Assembly (NCBI GenBank): GCA_002390225.1
Contig: DGOW01000082.1
Coordinates: forward strand, 1 to 64,000
Reading direction: 5' to 3'
DNA from: Gemmatimonadales bacterium UBA4456
GTDB lineage: Bacteria > Gemmatimonadota > Gemmatimonadetes > Longimicrobiales > Gaopeijiaceae
DNA: 64,000 bases
In this document: one piece after another, positions 44,998 through 55,379 of the stretch
Layout of the letters: each line of letters begins with the position of its first letter
Numbering within the stretch: position 1 is the stretch's first letter
Position numbers and translations under genes: made by a program
The notes under the pieces: generated by a model
The model's input: the letters and a program-made list of their open reading frames with translations, nothing else
What the model was told of the DNA's origin: nothing
Database searches by the model: none

Positions 44998-46599
44998 TCA
45001 GCTGATCGACCTGCCGACCGGACCGCGGATCCATCGCCCTGGCTTCTCTCCTGTGATGCCTCCGTTCCGGATGACGGGCACACCGTTCACGAGAAGATCC
45101 GTGATCCCGACGCTGTACTGGTGGGGATCGGTGTAGGTGGCGAGGTCCCGGATCTCATCGGGATCGAACACGGCGACGTCCGCACGCATGCCTTCCGCGA
45201 GCACCCCCATGTCCGAGCGACCCAGCCAGCGGGCCGGCATCGACGTCATCTTCCTCACAGCTTCTTCGAGTGTGAGCACCTCGAGCTCGCGAACGTAGCG
45301 AGAGAGCACGCGTGCGAAGGCCCCGTAGCTACGCGGATGCGGGTATCCGATACCGTACCCGACCGCATCACCGTCCGTCTCGATCATGGCGAGCGGGTGC
45401 TGCATGATCCGGATCACGTCCTGCTCGTCCATCGCGTGGTAGATGGCACTGAAGCCTCCACGCAGCTGGAGCTCGATCGCGAGATCGATCCCGTTTTCTA
45501 GGTTGGCTTCCAGTCCGTGATCGACAGCGTAATCCGCTAGCGTGCGTCCGTTGTAGCTGACATTGGAGCCGAGCACACGGAACTGGATGCGACTGATGTC
45601 GTTCCCGACGCGGTCGTTCTGGAAGATGTATAGCATGTCTTCTTCCATTCGTACGCGCGTGTCCTCGTCCGCCACGCGCTCCGCGAAGGCTTCCGCGCCT
45701 CCGGCGAGGGCCCACTGGGGAAAGAGGATCGAGGATCCGGTGCTCGACGCCGTGTACGGGTACAGGTCATGCGTGACGTTCAGCCCGGCAGCGTTGGCCG
45801 AATCGATCATCGCCAGGGTGCGTTCGCTCCATCCCCACTGACCTGCACCGACGGCTTTGTGGTGGTTGATCTGCGCAGGGATGTTGGCTTCATCCGCGAT
45901 CCGGATGACTTCGGCGACCGACTCGATGAGCCCGCTGCCTTCGTTCCGCATGTGGCTTACGTAAATCCCGCCGTGGACCGCAGCGACCTTCGCCAGCTCG
46001 ATGATCTCCTCAGTCTCGGCGAAGTTGGCCGGTACGTAGAGGAGACCGGTCGAGAGTCCGAGTGCCCCCTCGCGCATGGATTGGTCCACGAGCGAGCGCA
46101 TCTCGTCGAGTTCCACCTCCGTCGGGGCGCGGTCGTCCATGCCCATGACTTCCTTACGGGTCCACGAATGACCCGCGAAGAACCCGATGTTCGGCGCGGT
46201 CTCGAGCGACGACGCGAACTCCTCGAGTGGCCACGGCTGATCCCCGGAGTGCAGGGAAGCCACAAGTGTCGTAATGCCCTGGCGCAGGAAGTTCTCGGCG
46301 AGGGGGTATTCAGCGATCGACTGCTGGACGTGGGAGTGGTTATCAATGAAGCCGGGTGTAACGACCTGCCCCTCGGCGTCGATGACCGTCTCGCCGAGTG
46401 TGGGATCGATGCCGTTTCGGGACACCAGGGCGATTCGTCCATCCGATACGGCCACATCGGCTCGGAACCCGTCGGCGCCGGTGCCGTCGATGACCGTCCC
46501 GCCGAGAATGAGAACATCGTATACCTGAGCTTCGGCGGGAGAAGGGAGCCAGGTGACTATGAGGGCCAGAAGGCCGACGATGAGCTTCAGATGAGACAC
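44998..46599 (-). CDS. Exported N-acyl-D-amino-acid deacylase (D-aminoacylase)
   Basis: 533 residues, signal ending SPAEAQ. D-aminoacylase features: YDVLILGGTVIDGTGADGF, PGFIDNHSHVQQ (HxH near residue 87), a later GIYVSHMRNEGSG with the metal-bridging region, PAQINHHKAVG, and LAMIETDGDAVGYG with the catalytic aspartate. Its closest local relative is the deacylase at 10322-11824, but the two differ enough to look like old paralogues. It acts in the periplasm on N-acyl-D-amino acids or similar. Confidence 0.88.
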   Translation of the reverse strand: MSHLKLIVGLLALIVTWLPSPAEAQVYDVLILGGTVIDGTGADGFRADVAVSDGRIALVSRNGIDPTLGETVIDAEGQVVTPGFIDNHSHVQQSIAEYPLAENFLRQGITTLVASLHSGDQPWPLEEFASSLETAPNIGFFAGHSWTRKEVMGMDDRAPTEVELDEMRSLVDQSMREGALGLSTGLLYVPANFAETEEIIELAKVAAVHGGIYVSHMRNEGSGLIESVAEVIRIADEANIPAQINHHKAVGAGQWGWSERTLAMIDSANAAGLNVTHDLYPYTASSTGSSILFPQWALAGGAEAFAERVADEDTRVRMEEDMLYIFQNDRVGNDISRIQFRVLGSNVSYNGRTLADYAVDHGLEANLENGIDLAIELQLRGGFSAIYHAMDEQDVIRIMQHPLAMIETDGDAVGYGIGYPHPRSYGAFARVLSRYVRELEVLTLEEAVRKMTSMPARWLGRSDMGVLAEGMRADVAVFDPDEIRDLATYTDPHQYSVGITDLLVNGVPVIRNGGITGEKPGRWIRGPVGRSIS

Positions 46600-46651
46600 G
46601 TTACACTCCGTATGATCCGGGGTAGGAATCGCAAACCTAAAGCTTCAGCCG

Positions 46652-47260
46652 ATGCCCGAACTCCGCTACCGCCTCCCGCTCTTTCCCCTTCCGGTCGTGC
46701 TGTTACCGGGCGCGGTCATGCCGCTTCACATCTTCGAACAGCGCTACCGGGACATGGTCGCCGACGTGCTCACGGGCGATCGGCGCTTCGGTCTCATCTA
46801 TCACGACTGGGATCAGGATGGTCCGTTTCTGGCGGATACTGGCGAGGTGGGCTGTGTGGCTGAGATCCGGCAGAGCGAGGAGCTCGAAGACGGGCGATTC
46901 CTACTTGTCGTCGAAGGTCTGGAACGATTCGTCATTGACGAGGGACTCGAACAGCAGTCGCTCTACTTCGAGTCGATCGTCACACCCTATGAAGACCACT
47001 CGGCAATGCAGGGAGCGGAGATGGCGTTCCGTCGCCGCGAATCGATGCGGCTGTTCGATCAACTGGTCGGGCTGCTGCCGGAACGACCGGACCGGTTGCC
47101 GGAGTTTAGCGATGGGGCTGAGGTCTCGTTCCTGATCGCACAGACGATTCAAATGGAGCTTCCCTGGCATCAGCGTTTGCTGGAGCTGAGGGATGAAGGC
47201 TCCCGGCTGGAGAGAATCGATCAGGTGCTGCGGGCGGTCATTCGGCGTGGGAGCAGCTGA
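46652..47260 (+). CDS. Lon N-terminal (substrate-binding) domain protein
   Basis: 202 residues. The start LPLFPLPVVLLPGAVMPLHI then FEQRYRDMV is the standard opening of stand-alone Lon-N/PUA-like proteins. There is no ATPase or protease domain. The family is widespread and its function is not settled. It is divergent from the D-aminoacylase gene. Confidence 0.9.
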   Translation: MPELRYRLPLFPLPVVLLPGAVMPLHIFEQRYRDMVADVLTGDRRFGLIYHDWDQDGPFLADTGEVGCVAEIRQSEELEDGRFLLVVEGLERFVIDEGLEQQSLYFESIVTPYEDHSAMQGAEMAFRRRESMRLFDQLVGLLPERPDRLPEFSDGAEVSFLIAQTIQMELPWHQRLLELRDEGSRLERIDQVLRAVIRRGSS

Positions 47261-47380
47261 AGAGCTGCCCTGTTGGGGTGGCGAAGCGCCGCCCAGCGGC
47301 TATGATGCCGCGCCGCCGAGTCGAAACTGGCTCGCTCAGCGGCCCTACACTCATCCGTCGATCGTGAACAGGAGGCCTCT

Positions 47381-47800
47381 GTGCCCACCCCCCATGAGAG
47401 TGCCCAGTCCCTGATGCAGCTGTACGACCTCCGCCGTGAGGCGAAGATGCGGGAGGCTCGCCACTGGGTCGTCTGGTCGTTCAACCCGACCTCTCTGGAG
47501 GACATCGCAGCGGCCATGCAGACCGAGGAGTACACCTATGTCCGCATGACGACCAGCTATTGGGAGATGGCGGCGTCCTTCGTACTTCACGGTGCGATCG
47601 ATCCCGCCATGTTCCACGAGGTCAGCGGAGAAATGCTCGTTGTCTTCTGCAAGCTGGAGCACATGATCGACGAGGTCCGCGAGCACTTCGGACAGCCGAT
47701 GCTGCTCAAGAATGTTGAGGCGGTCGCAGCTGAGTGGCCTGGTGCAAAAGAGCGGATGACCGGGATGCGCGAGTACTTCGCGAACGCATCGCAGAGCTAA
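47381..47800 (+). CDS. Conserved-looking protein of unknown function
   Basis: 139 residues starting at a GTG with AGGAGG nine bases upstream. No signal peptide. It is rich in helices and aromatic residues (REARHWVVWSFNP, YVRMTTSYWEMAASFVL, MLVVFCKLEHMIDEVREHFG). I cannot name a family. It ends 27 bases before argG on the same strand, so co-transcription is likely. Confidence 0.55.
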   Translation: MPTPHESAQSLMQLYDLRREAKMREARHWVVWSFNPTSLEDIAAAMQTEEYTYVRMTTSYWEMAASFVLHGAIDPAMFHEVSGEMLVVFCKLEHMIDEVREHFGQPMLLKNVEAVAAEWPGAKERMTGMREYFANASQS

Positions 47801-47827
47801 AGACAACGCAGGGGTCGGAACGAGCCG

Positions 47828-49063
47828 ATGTCAAAGAAGAAGGTGGTCCTCGCGTACAGCGGAGGTCTGGATACCGCGTGTATCCTCAAGTACCTGCAGG
47901 AGGAGGGGTACGAGGTGATCGCATACGTGGCCGACGTAGGCCAGCAGGAAGACTTCGACGACGTCGCCGAACGTGCGAAGATGACCGGAGCGTCTGAGGT
48001 GTTCGTCGAGGACCTGAAGGAGGACTTCGTCACCGAGTTCATCTTTCCGGCGATCGCTGGGAACGCCGTCTACGAGAACCGTTATCTGCTCGGTACGTCC
48101 CTGGCTCGCCCTCCGATCGCCCGACGTCAGGTCGAGATTGCACGTGCGGAAGGTGCTGAAGCCGTTTCGCATGGAGCCACCGGAAAGGGGAACGATCAGG
48201 TTCGCTTCGAGCTCGCCTTCGCGGCGCTCGGTCCTGACCTCGAGATCATCGCTCCGTGGAAGGACCCCGACTTCCTCGCCCGCTTTCAGGGGCGGCGTGA
48301 TCTTCTTGAGTATGCAAAGCTTCATTCGATCCCTGTCGAAGCGACGGTCGCGAAGCCGTATTCGAGTGACGAGAACCTCATGCATCGATCGTATGAAGCC
48401 GGCATGCTCGAGGACCCTGAGGCGATACCGCTGGAGGACATGTTCAACCTGACGCGCTCAATCGAGGATGCGCCGAATGAACCGACCGATCTCACGATCC
48501 ACTACAAGAATGCGATGCCCGTCCGGGTCGTGTGCGAGACGGAAGGTGTTGACCTTACGGAACCGGTCGCGCTTTTCGACTACCTGAACGTGAAGGGCGG
48601 AGAGCACGGAATCGGCCGGATCGACATGGTCGAGAACCGGTTTGTGGGCATCAAGTCGCGGGGCGTATACGAGACGCCGGGTGGCACCATCCTGCACCAT
48701 GCAATTCGGGACCTCGAAGGGATCGCTATGGACCGTGAGGTGCTTCGGCTGCGTGACATGCTGTCGCCTCGATTCGCCGAGATCATCTACAACGGCTTCT
48801 GGTTCTCACCCGAGATGGATTTCATTCAGGCCGCGTTCCGTCAGTCCGAGAAGCTGATCGACGGTCAGGTTCATTTGCGGTTGATCAAGGGCAACGTGAT
48901 TTGTCGCGGCCGGAGATCCACGAGCTCGCTTTATGATCAGGAGCTCTCTTCCATGGATGTCGCGGGTGGGTACGACCAGGAAGACGCTCAGGGCTTCATC
49001 CGGCTCAACGCTCTGAGGCTCAAGGCGCACAAGGTGATCCTGGAGCAGGCGGCCGAAGAGTAA
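47828..49063 (+). CDS. argG: Argininosuccinate synthase
   Basis: 411 residues, the usual length. The ATP pyrophosphatase loop is [12 protein letters not shown] (residues 9-20). Further signatures are [42 protein letters not shown] and [17 protein letters not shown]. The enzyme joins citrulline and aspartate with ATP in arginine synthesis. No other arg gene is next to it. Confidence 0.97.
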   Translation: MSKKKVVLAYSGGLDTACILKYLQEEGYEVIAYVADVGQQEDFDDVAERAKMTGASEVFVEDLKEDFVTEFIFPAIAGNAVYENRYLLGTSLARPPIARRQVEIARAEGAEAVSHGATGKGNDQVRFELAFAALGPDLEIIAPWKDPDFLARFQGRRDLLEYAKLHSIPVEATVAKPYSSDENLMHRSYEAGMLEDPEAIPLEDMFNLTRSIEDAPNEPTDLTIHYKNAMPVRVVCETEGVDLTEPVALFDYLNVKGGEHGIGRIDMVENRFVGIKSRGVYETPGGTILHHAIRDLEGIAMDREVLRLRDMLSPRFAEIIYNGFWFSPEMDFIQAAFRQSEKLIDGQVHLRLIKGNVICRGRRSTSSLYDQELSSMDVAGGYDQEDAQGFIRLNALRLKAHKVILEQAAEE

Positions 49064-49102
49064 GTCTGGCGACTTCTCGGTCACCCTGCTTTCCAGCTGT
49101 AC

Positions 49103-49468
49103 CTACCCGGACCGACCTCTCGCCGGGCCGAGTCGAATCCACGCCATGTGGATGACCAGCGCGGTGAGCAGCCCGGAGAGTGTGATGAGGACACTCACCG
49201 CTCCAAAGCCCACCAGGTCGGCGTGCCGGGCCATCTCCTGCTGTCGCGCCGAGAGACAGTTCTTTGTCCAGGCTTCCAGCGAGTCACCCCGCACGGCGAC
49301 GTCGACGGGCGTGGAACGCGCCTGCTCACGAGCCACATCTATGCAGTCGGGCTGGCGGAAGACGATACGCGCGTCCAAGGACTTCATGTAGATCGGGAGG
49401 CCGACGTAGGCACCGGCTGCGAGACCCCCCAGGGTCATCCACAGAAGGAAGAGCGACTGCGGTTTCAT
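49103..49468 (-). CDS. Small membrane protein with two transmembrane segments
   Basis: 121 residues from the ATG before KPQSLFLLWMTLGG; the longer frame to 49558 overlaps the neighbouring gene and is rejected. Hydrophobic segments lie at about 5-27 and 88-110, with a loop containing two cysteines (PDCIDV, KNCLSA) between them, probably periplasmic. No family recognised. It follows the large propeller-amidohydrolase gene on the same strand. Confidence 0.5.
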   Translation of the reverse strand: MKPQSLFLLWMTLGGLAAGAYVGLPIYMKSLDARIVFRQPDCIDVAREQARSTPVDVAVRGDSLEAWTKNCLSARQQEMARHADLVGFGAVSVLITLSGLLTALVIHMAWIRLGPARGRSG

Positions 49469-49526
49469 ACCGGGGAAGGCCCCGCCAGTACTCGCCCGTG
49501 CGCTCGCTCCGCCTTCGGCACCGCGA

Positions 49527-52500
49527 CTAGCGGCCCCCCGTGCGATCGGGGTCCGCACCCTCCGGCTCGACCCGCCACCACCATTGCGTCGGCAGCTCCC
49601 GCTGACGCGGCCAGACCTCGTTCAGCGTCGCCGCCTCATACAGTCGGCCGTTCTTCATCACGTACTCGATGTCGACCGTGTTCTGGAGATCGTCGAGTGG
49701 GTTCGTAGCCAGCACCTGGAGGTCGGCGAGCTTGCCCGGCTCAAGTGAACCCAGGTCGCCGGCGAGGCCGATTGCGTCTGCGCTCATGATGGTCGCCATC
49801 CCCAGCGCGGTGTGATTGTCCATGCCACCGGAAGCCATCATCCAGAGCTCCCAGTGCGTTCCCAGCCCCTGGACCTCGCCGTGGGAGCCGAGGCCGGCCT
49901 GGCCGCCTGCCTCTATCCACTTCACCAGCTGTTCAGAATGGAGCTCGTGTGGATACTGGTCGGGGCGGTACCACTGGGTGCTCTTCCACTTGTCCATCTC
50001 TTCATGTGGCGTGAACCGCTGAAGCCGATCAATGCCGTCCATGTCCGTATTTGTCAGGTAGTACTGACGGCCCGAGGGACCGCCGTAGGCGACGATGAGG
50101 GTCGGTGTGTAGACCATGCCGCTGTAGGCACCGAGGCGGACGACGTCGTCATAGAACGGACTGATCGGCAGGGAGTGCTCCAGGCCTGCGTACCCGTCCT
50201 GCGCGAGCGTGAGGTTCATGGTGAAGTTCGAGCCGCCCTCCGTCGTTGGCGTAAGGCCGAGCTCCCGTGCTGCCATGATCACCCACTGCCGGATCTTCCG
50301 GTCGCCAGCGAGATACTGTTTGATCGTCTGCGTGTTGTAGTGGTCGGCGTAGCGGCGCAGTACGTCGCGCGCCTCGTCGAGGCTCGAGATCTGGTCGGCC
50401 CCGAAGATGCCGGGGCCTGTCGAGAAGAGCCGCGGGCCGATCAGGTCACCGGTCTCCATCAGATCGGAGTACGTGACGATGTCTTCGGCCGACGTTTGTG
50501 GATCGCGCTGTGTGGTCACGCCGTACGCGAGCTGGGCGAGGAGCTGGGAGACCTGACCGCGGTGGACACCCCACGCGAACCAGGTGTGTGCATGCACGTC
50601 GACGAGACCCGGGTAGATGGTTCGACCCGACATATCGCGCACGTCAGCATCGCCAGGAATGTCCAAGGTCCCTGACGGGCCGACAGCGACGATCCGGTTG
50701 TCACGGATGACGATGTCTCCCCGCTCGATCACCTCGTCACCATTCATCGTGATGAGGCGAGCACCGGTGAGCGCGATAACGCCTTCCGGCCGGTCTTTTT
50801 CTGTCAGGATCTCGATCTCGAAGCGAGCGGCCTCGTAGGCCGGAGTGCCTTCGCTGTCGGCATCCTCGTCGTCGCCCTCCGCCTCTTCTTCCGTCTCCTC
50901 CGGGTCGTCTTCTTCCGCAGTATCTGCCTCGGCCTCTTCGGTCCTGGCCGTCGCCACCGAATCGGTGATCATGGCTTCGGCCGTCGCTACGTCGTACTCG
51001 AAATAGCTGCGACCGATCGAGTAGTGTGCGGTCGCGGCGTCATAGCTCCACCCGATAAAGTCGCCACCCACCCTCGTGAGTCGGCGCGTGGGTACAACGG
51101 ACGAGTTGGATACGGACACGGTCGGCACCTCACCCCCGACCGGGGGCACGGTGATGACGTATACGTTCCGGTTGGCACGCACGATCGCACGAGCCCCGTC
51201 CGGCGACAGCACGACTTCGTCCGGGGTCGGTGCGCTTCCGGGACCGGGACGGGCGGGGGCCGTCACCTTCACTTCGACTCGAATGTCCGTTCCGTCCATG
51301 CGCATCGAGAGAAGGCCTTCGCGACCGGCCCACACGTACATCCGCCCGGGGTCAGGGCCGATATGCGGGGTGTTGCGGCCTTGCTGTGTCTGACCGCTAC
51401 CCACCCAGGTGATGCGCTTCGCATCGCCACCGTCCGCTGGGATCGAGACGTACTCGAGCTCGGCTGCGGCGCTGTGGCTTCCGAAGTCTTCGAGCGTGCG
51501 CATCCGATGCATCTTCGACCCACGGACTGCCATGATGTGGGAACCATCCGCCGTGTAGGCGATCTTGTCATAGAACGCCGAGCGGGTCGTCAGGCGTTCG
51601 GGGTCGCCACCACCCGAGCTGATACGCCAGATGTCGCCTCCGACGGAGTCGTTCCACGTCACATAAGCGATCCAGCGTCCGTCGGGTGACCACACTGGCG
51701 CATGCTCGACATCGGCTGCCTCGGTCAGGCGCTCTGCGTCACGCAGGACCGGGAAGTCCTCAGTCTGCGTTCCGGACCCCTCGGGTAGCTCGGTGACCCA
51801 GAGTCGGTCGAGCGCGGTAAAGGCCATGTGCTCCCCATCGGGAGACGGACGAGCGCCTCGGATCTGAGCGACGCGCAGGGTCTGGTCGTCGATGGGGTAG
51901 TCGAACTTCGCAAGCGGCCCGAGATCCTGCTGCACCCTCGCCGTGAACGGAATCTCCGTGGCCTCACCGGAAGGCACGGAGACCCGCATGATCTTGCCGT
52001 TGTAGCTCGTGATCAGCGCCTGGGAATCAGCGGTCCACGAGCCACCCGGGTAGACGTCTCGGTCCCGGGTGCGCCCCCCCTGGGAGTCGTCGCGCTGGAC
52101 GTTCATGACCAGCCACCGTTCGTCACCTGTCTCGAGGTTGCGCAGCTTGAGCGCTGTATCTGCGTCGTAGCGCGTGGCATAGACGAGCCAGCGTCCGTCC
52201 GGGCTCGGCATGGGGCGGAATGCACCCTCGTGTTCGTGGGTGCGAACGAACACTCGTCCCGTCTCCCGATCGAGCATGCCGATCTGGTAGCTGCTCAGCT
52301 GACGTGCGGAAGAGCGCGGTTCGTGGTCGGGTCCGAAGTCGGGAGCACCAGGCTCCGGCATGAGACGGTCGTAACCGTCCGGGTTCCAATCCGGTGCGTC
52401 CTCGGTAGCCGCATGCTCGCCACCCCACATGGAGGCTGGGTCGAGACCGAGCCCCGATGTCGCTCCCACGAACCCGTCTGCTGTGAGGCCGCCGCCCAGG

Positions 52501-53138
52501 TTGCCACTGAGGTTCAGCCAGACGTAGCGCTCATCGGCTCCGAACGCTGCGCCGAAATGCGAGGCTGGTGCGGGCGCCCCTTCCGCCCGGGAGCCAGTCA
52601 CCTGAACACCTGAGCCCCCGTCAACGTGATAGAGCCACTGCTGCGTACCCTTGGTGGCCATCACGTACGACCCGTCAGGCGTCCAGACCGGCGACATGTA
52701 ATTCTGACGTTCCCCGTCTGTCAGCTGATGCGGATCTGATCCGTCGGCGTTGGCGATCCAGAGGTTCTCCGAGCCGTCCCTGTCACTGACGAAAACCAGC
52801 TTCGAGCCATCAGCGGAATAGCGGGGCTGCATGTCGTAGCCCTGCCCACTCGTGATCCGGGTTGCGGTGCCACCCGATGCTGAGATCGTGTAAAGGTCGC
52901 CGAGCAGTTCGAAGACGATCGTACCCTGGTCAGGCGACAGATCCAGTGATATCCACGTCCCTTCGCTCGTGGTGAACTCGAGAGTTCGAGTCGTGATCAG
53001 TGGCAGACCGTTCTCCTGACGCGCCTCCCGCGCGGAGCTGTCGTTCTCTTCGATAGTCTGTGCGGCGAGCGCTACAGGGAGGAGGACGAGTGCAGACAGA
53101 ATGGTCAGGAACAGGGTGCGGCGGGGTGTCGAGATCAT
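49527..53138 (-). CDS. Large exported propeller-amidohydrolase fusion
   Basis: 1203 residues, signal ending VALAAQ. Residues about 60-720 contain TolB/PD40 propeller repeats (YSADGSKLVFVSDRDG, WTPDGSYVMATKG, WSPDGRWIAYVTW). A very acidic linker of Glu/Asp (about 730-765) follows, then an amidohydrolase domain: IYPGLVDVHAHTWFAWG (HxH near 847), YAGLEHSLPISPF, LGSHGEVQGLGTHWE in place of the late aspartate region, and LADLQVLATNPLDDLQNT. This architecture (TolB-like N-part plus amidohydrolase) occurs in Gemmatimonadota-type genomes. The substrate is unknown; periplasmic. Confidence 0.9.
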   Translation of the reverse strand: MISTPRRTLFLTILSALVLLPVALAAQTIEENDSSAREARQENGLPLITTRTLEFTTSEGTWISLDLSPDQGTIVFELLGDLYTISASGGTATRITSGQGYDMQPRYSADGSKLVFVSDRDGSENLWIANADGSDPHQLTDGERQNYMSPVWTPDGSYVMATKGTQQWLYHVDGGSGVQVTGSRAEGAPAPASHFGAAFGADERYVWLNLSGNLGGGLTADGFVGATSGLGLDPASMWGGEHAATEDAPDWNPDGYDRLMPEPGAPDFGPDHEPRSSARQLSSYQIGMLDRETGRVFVRTHEHEGAFRPMPSPDGRWLVYATRYDADTALKLRNLETGDERWLVMNVQRDDSQGGRTRDRDVYPGGSWTADSQALITSYNGKIMRVSVPSGEATEIPFTARVQQDLGPLAKFDYPIDDQTLRVAQIRGARPSPDGEHMAFTALDRLWVTELPEGSGTQTEDFPVLRDAERLTEAADVEHAPVWSPDGRWIAYVTWNDSVGGDIWRISSGGGDPERLTTRSAFYDKIAYTADGSHIMAVRGSKMHRMRTLEDFGSHSAAAELEYVSIPADGGDAKRITWVGSGQTQQGRNTPHIGPDPGRMYVWAGREGLLSMRMDGTDIRVEVKVTAPARPGPGSAPTPDEVVLSPDGARAIVRANRNVYVITVPPVGGEVPTVSVSNSSVVPTRRLTRVGGDFIGWSYDAATAHYSIGRSYFEYDVATAEAMITDSVATARTEEAEADTAEEDDPEETEEEAEGDDEDADSEGTPAYEAARFEIEILTEKDRPEGVIALTGARLITMNGDEVIERGDIVIRDNRIVAVGPSGTLDIPGDADVRDMSGRTIYPGLVDVHAHTWFAWGVHRGQVSQLLAQLAYGVTTQRDPQTSAEDIVTYSDLMETGDLIGPRLFSTGPGIFGADQISSLDEARDVLRRYADHYNTQTIKQYLAGDRKIRQWVIMAARELGLTPTTEGGSNFTMNLTLAQDGYAGLEHSLPISPFYDDVVRLGAYSGMVYTPTLIVAYGGPSGRQYYLTNTDMDGIDRLQRFTPHEEMDKWKSTQWYRPDQYPHELHSEQLVKWIEAGGQAGLGSHGEVQGLGTHWELWMMASGGMDNHTALGMATIMSADAIGLAGDLGSLEPGKLADLQVLATNPLDDLQNTVDIEYVMKNGRLYEAATLNEVWPRQRELPTQWWWRVEPEGADPDRTGGR

Positions 53139-53366
53139 TCGAGGGCTCGGTGATCGGTCAGGTGGGTTTGTGCCAGGGCGGACAGATTGGGGCGAGGCGG
53201 GGGTGGTGGCTAGCCGATGTCGGTAGAGAAGGCCCCCACACTAGCTGGCGGAAATCTCCCGGCTCCGCTCTGAAGCCGCGATGACGAAGTTGAGTCCCGA
53301 CGTTCTCTCTTCAAGCCCGAGTGGATTCTCCATTCGTCGATCAAAGAGTCTCACATCAATACGAAC

Positions 53367-53567
53367 ATGGATACGCTAGACCGAGGGGTGCGCGCAGTGA
53401 TCGCGATCCTCATCGCGGGTCTCTATTTCACCGGCATGATCAGCGGCACGGTCGCCGTGATACTCGCCGTCGTTGGAATCATCTTCACCGTGACAAGTGC
53501 CGTCGGGACCTGTCCCGCCTATCTGCCGTTCGGTCTGAACACCAAGAAAGAGTATGGAGCCGTCTGA
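53367..53567 (+). CDS. YgaP-like DUF2892 membrane protein
   Basis: 66 residues. RGVRAVIAILIAGLYFTG and VILAVVGIIFTVTSAVGTCP followed by AYLPFGLNT are typical of DUF2892, the membrane part of rhodanese YgaP. It lacks the rhodanese domain. The conserved cysteine in GTCPAYLP is kept. In other bacteria this piece travels with sulfur genes; here the sulfur operon is 6 kb away. Confidence 0.85.
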   Translation: MDTLDRGVRAVIAILIAGLYFTGMISGTVAVILAVVGIIFTVTSAVGTCPAYLPFGLNTKKEYGAV

Positions 53568-53571
53568 CGGA

Positions 53572-55242
53572 TCAGTTGCCTCCGAACAGCCCCCCGAAGA
53601 AGTCGCCCGTATCCCAACTCGGTCTGTCGTCCTCCTGAGCGATGACGTAGCCCGTCAGGAAGTTGATCCGCGCGTGGTCGGCACCTGCGCCGAAGTCGAA
53701 GTCCTGAGACATGTCATCGAACGGTGTGTGGTACCGCTCCTGACGAAACGCCGTGTTCATGACGCTGCCGTCGCGCTCGTCTCCGGTTTCGAAGCCGCTC
53801 TTGATAAACAGGGCAGGGATCCCCTGACGTATGAAGCTGAAGTGGTCACTCCTGATGAAGAGGACCTGCTCAGGGATCGGATCCGGACCAATCGCTAAGC
53901 CCATGTGCTCTGCCGCCTGCGCGACGGAAGCGCCCATGCTCGAGTGCTCGGCACCGTACGGCACGATGTCGAGCAGGGGGTGAAACAGGAACGGCATATC
54001 GAGCGAAAACGTCGCGACCAGACTGGACTGGGGTACCGTTGAGTTCTGTACGAAGTAGTCGGATCCCAGGAGGCCCCACTCTTCGGCCGTCACGATCATG
54101 AACAGCACGGAACGCCGGGGTGGTTCTGGCAGGCTCGTGAACGCACGAGCGATCTCCAGGACGATCGAGGTGCCTGAGGCGTTGTCGTGCGCACCGTTGT
54201 AGATGTCGTCACCGTTCACCTCGACGCCGACACCGAAGTGATCGACGTGACCGACGTACGTGACGTACTCATCACGGAGTTCCGGGTCACTGCCTTCCAG
54301 CTTTGCCAGCACGTTGAAGCTGTCGACATCGCGATGGGTGGTCGTGGTAGAGATCGATACGCGGGTCGCGAGAAGGATGGACTGCGGCGTCCCCGCCTGA
54401 GCGGCTGCGATCGCATCATTCAGCGACACGTAGGCCCCCTGGAACAGGCTCTCGACAGCAGAGTGGTTCAGTGAGGCACTCCCCTGCATCTGGGTGTCAC
54501 CCCGGTTGGGCGCGCCGTTCGCATCGAGCCAGGCGAAGCTGCCTCTCCTGGACCGGGCGGCGTTCACGTCCCAGCGCAGGCGAGGGTCGTCAGGGGCCCA
54601 GAACGTCATGGTGCCGATGGCGCCGCGCGCGAGTGCCTGTGTAGTCTTCGTGGCGCCCGACGAGTAGTAGGCCCGTTCGTTGCTCGGGAAAGCAGCCGGG
54701 GCACCGCTGAGGTACATGACGACCTTACCGTCGACGTCAGCGTCCGCATAGTCGTCGTAGCCGAGATCCGGGGCGCTGACGCCGAACCCGACGAAGACCA
54801 CCTCAGCCAGCTCGATGTCGACCTGCTCACGCAGGGGGTCGGCGCCTAGATAGAAGTCTTCGTCGTAGGTCATCGTGTGCGTGCCGATCGGGGTCCACAC
54901 GGAGAGGCTGCTCTCGGTGTCGACGACGGTACTCTGTCGCAGTGGGACGTCCTGTCGCCAGCTGCCGTCGGCGCCCGCCGGCTGTAGACCGAGCGCGCGA
55001 AGCTGCTCTTCCGCATACGCAGCCGCACGGTCGTACCCGGCGGTTCCTGGGGCCCGACCCGCGAGGGAGTCGTGCGCCAGGACGCTCATATGGTGCTCGA
55101 TCATCGCCGGCTCGACCGACGCGAGGGCCGCGTCCACGCCCGCGGTGTCGAGGGGTACGGGTCCGCTGGTGGAGTTCCCACATGCGGAGGCCACCAGGGT
55201 GAGACCGGTTAGAAGCGGAATGTACCGACAAGTATGGCGCAT
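53572..55242 (-). CDS. M28-family aminopeptidase lipoprotein with PA domain
   Basis: 556 residues, lipobox LVASACG. A protease-associated (PA) insert lies about 140-300. Zinc ligands are in TYVGHVDHFGVGVE, YNGAHDNASGTSIVLE and IVTAEEWGLLGSD, with later histidines in RSDHFSFIRQGIPAL and ERYHTPFDD. These are classic M28 sites. It would trim peptides outside the inner membrane. Confidence 0.92.
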   Translation of the reverse strand: MRHTCRYIPLLTGLTLVASACGNSTSGPVPLDTAGVDAALASVEPAMIEHHMSVLAHDSLAGRAPGTAGYDRAAAYAEEQLRALGLQPAGADGSWRQDVPLRQSTVVDTESSLSVWTPIGTHTMTYDEDFYLGADPLREQVDIELAEVVFVGFGVSAPDLGYDDYADADVDGKVVMYLSGAPAAFPSNERAYYSSGATKTTQALARGAIGTMTFWAPDDPRLRWDVNAARSRRGSFAWLDANGAPNRGDTQMQGSASLNHSAVESLFQGAYVSLNDAIAAAQAGTPQSILLATRVSISTTTTHRDVDSFNVLAKLEGSDPELRDEYVTYVGHVDHFGVGVEVNGDDIYNGAHDNASGTSIVLEIARAFTSLPEPPRRSVLFMIVTAEEWGLLGSDYFVQNSTVPQSSLVATFSLDMPFLFHPLLDIVPYGAEHSSMGASVAQAAEHMGLAIGPDPIPEQVLFIRSDHFSFIRQGIPALFIKSGFETGDERDGSVMNTAFRQERYHTPFDDMSQDFDFGAGADHARINFLTGYVIAQEDDRPSWDTGDFFGGLFGGN

Positions 55243-55379
55243 GGGCTGGGCTGACTCGATTAGAGAGGTCGTTCAGATGGAGAGCATGTGGGGCGGCTCG
55301 CAGTGTCGCAATTGCCGGGTCCGGGGCGTTGGCGGCAAGATGCTCGCATGCACTGGACGAGACTTCATCCTGACTGCGT

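Noticed and set aside
43987..45501. 504-codon plus-strand frame crossing AlkB-like, DUF4342 and D-aminoacylase genes
   Set aside because: It runs against three well-supported genes and has low-complexity, arginine/serine-rich composition.
46600..46651. TAGG...CCTAA near 46629-46645 as a third DtxR-like site
   Set aside because: The arms are not symmetric and the spacing is wrong.
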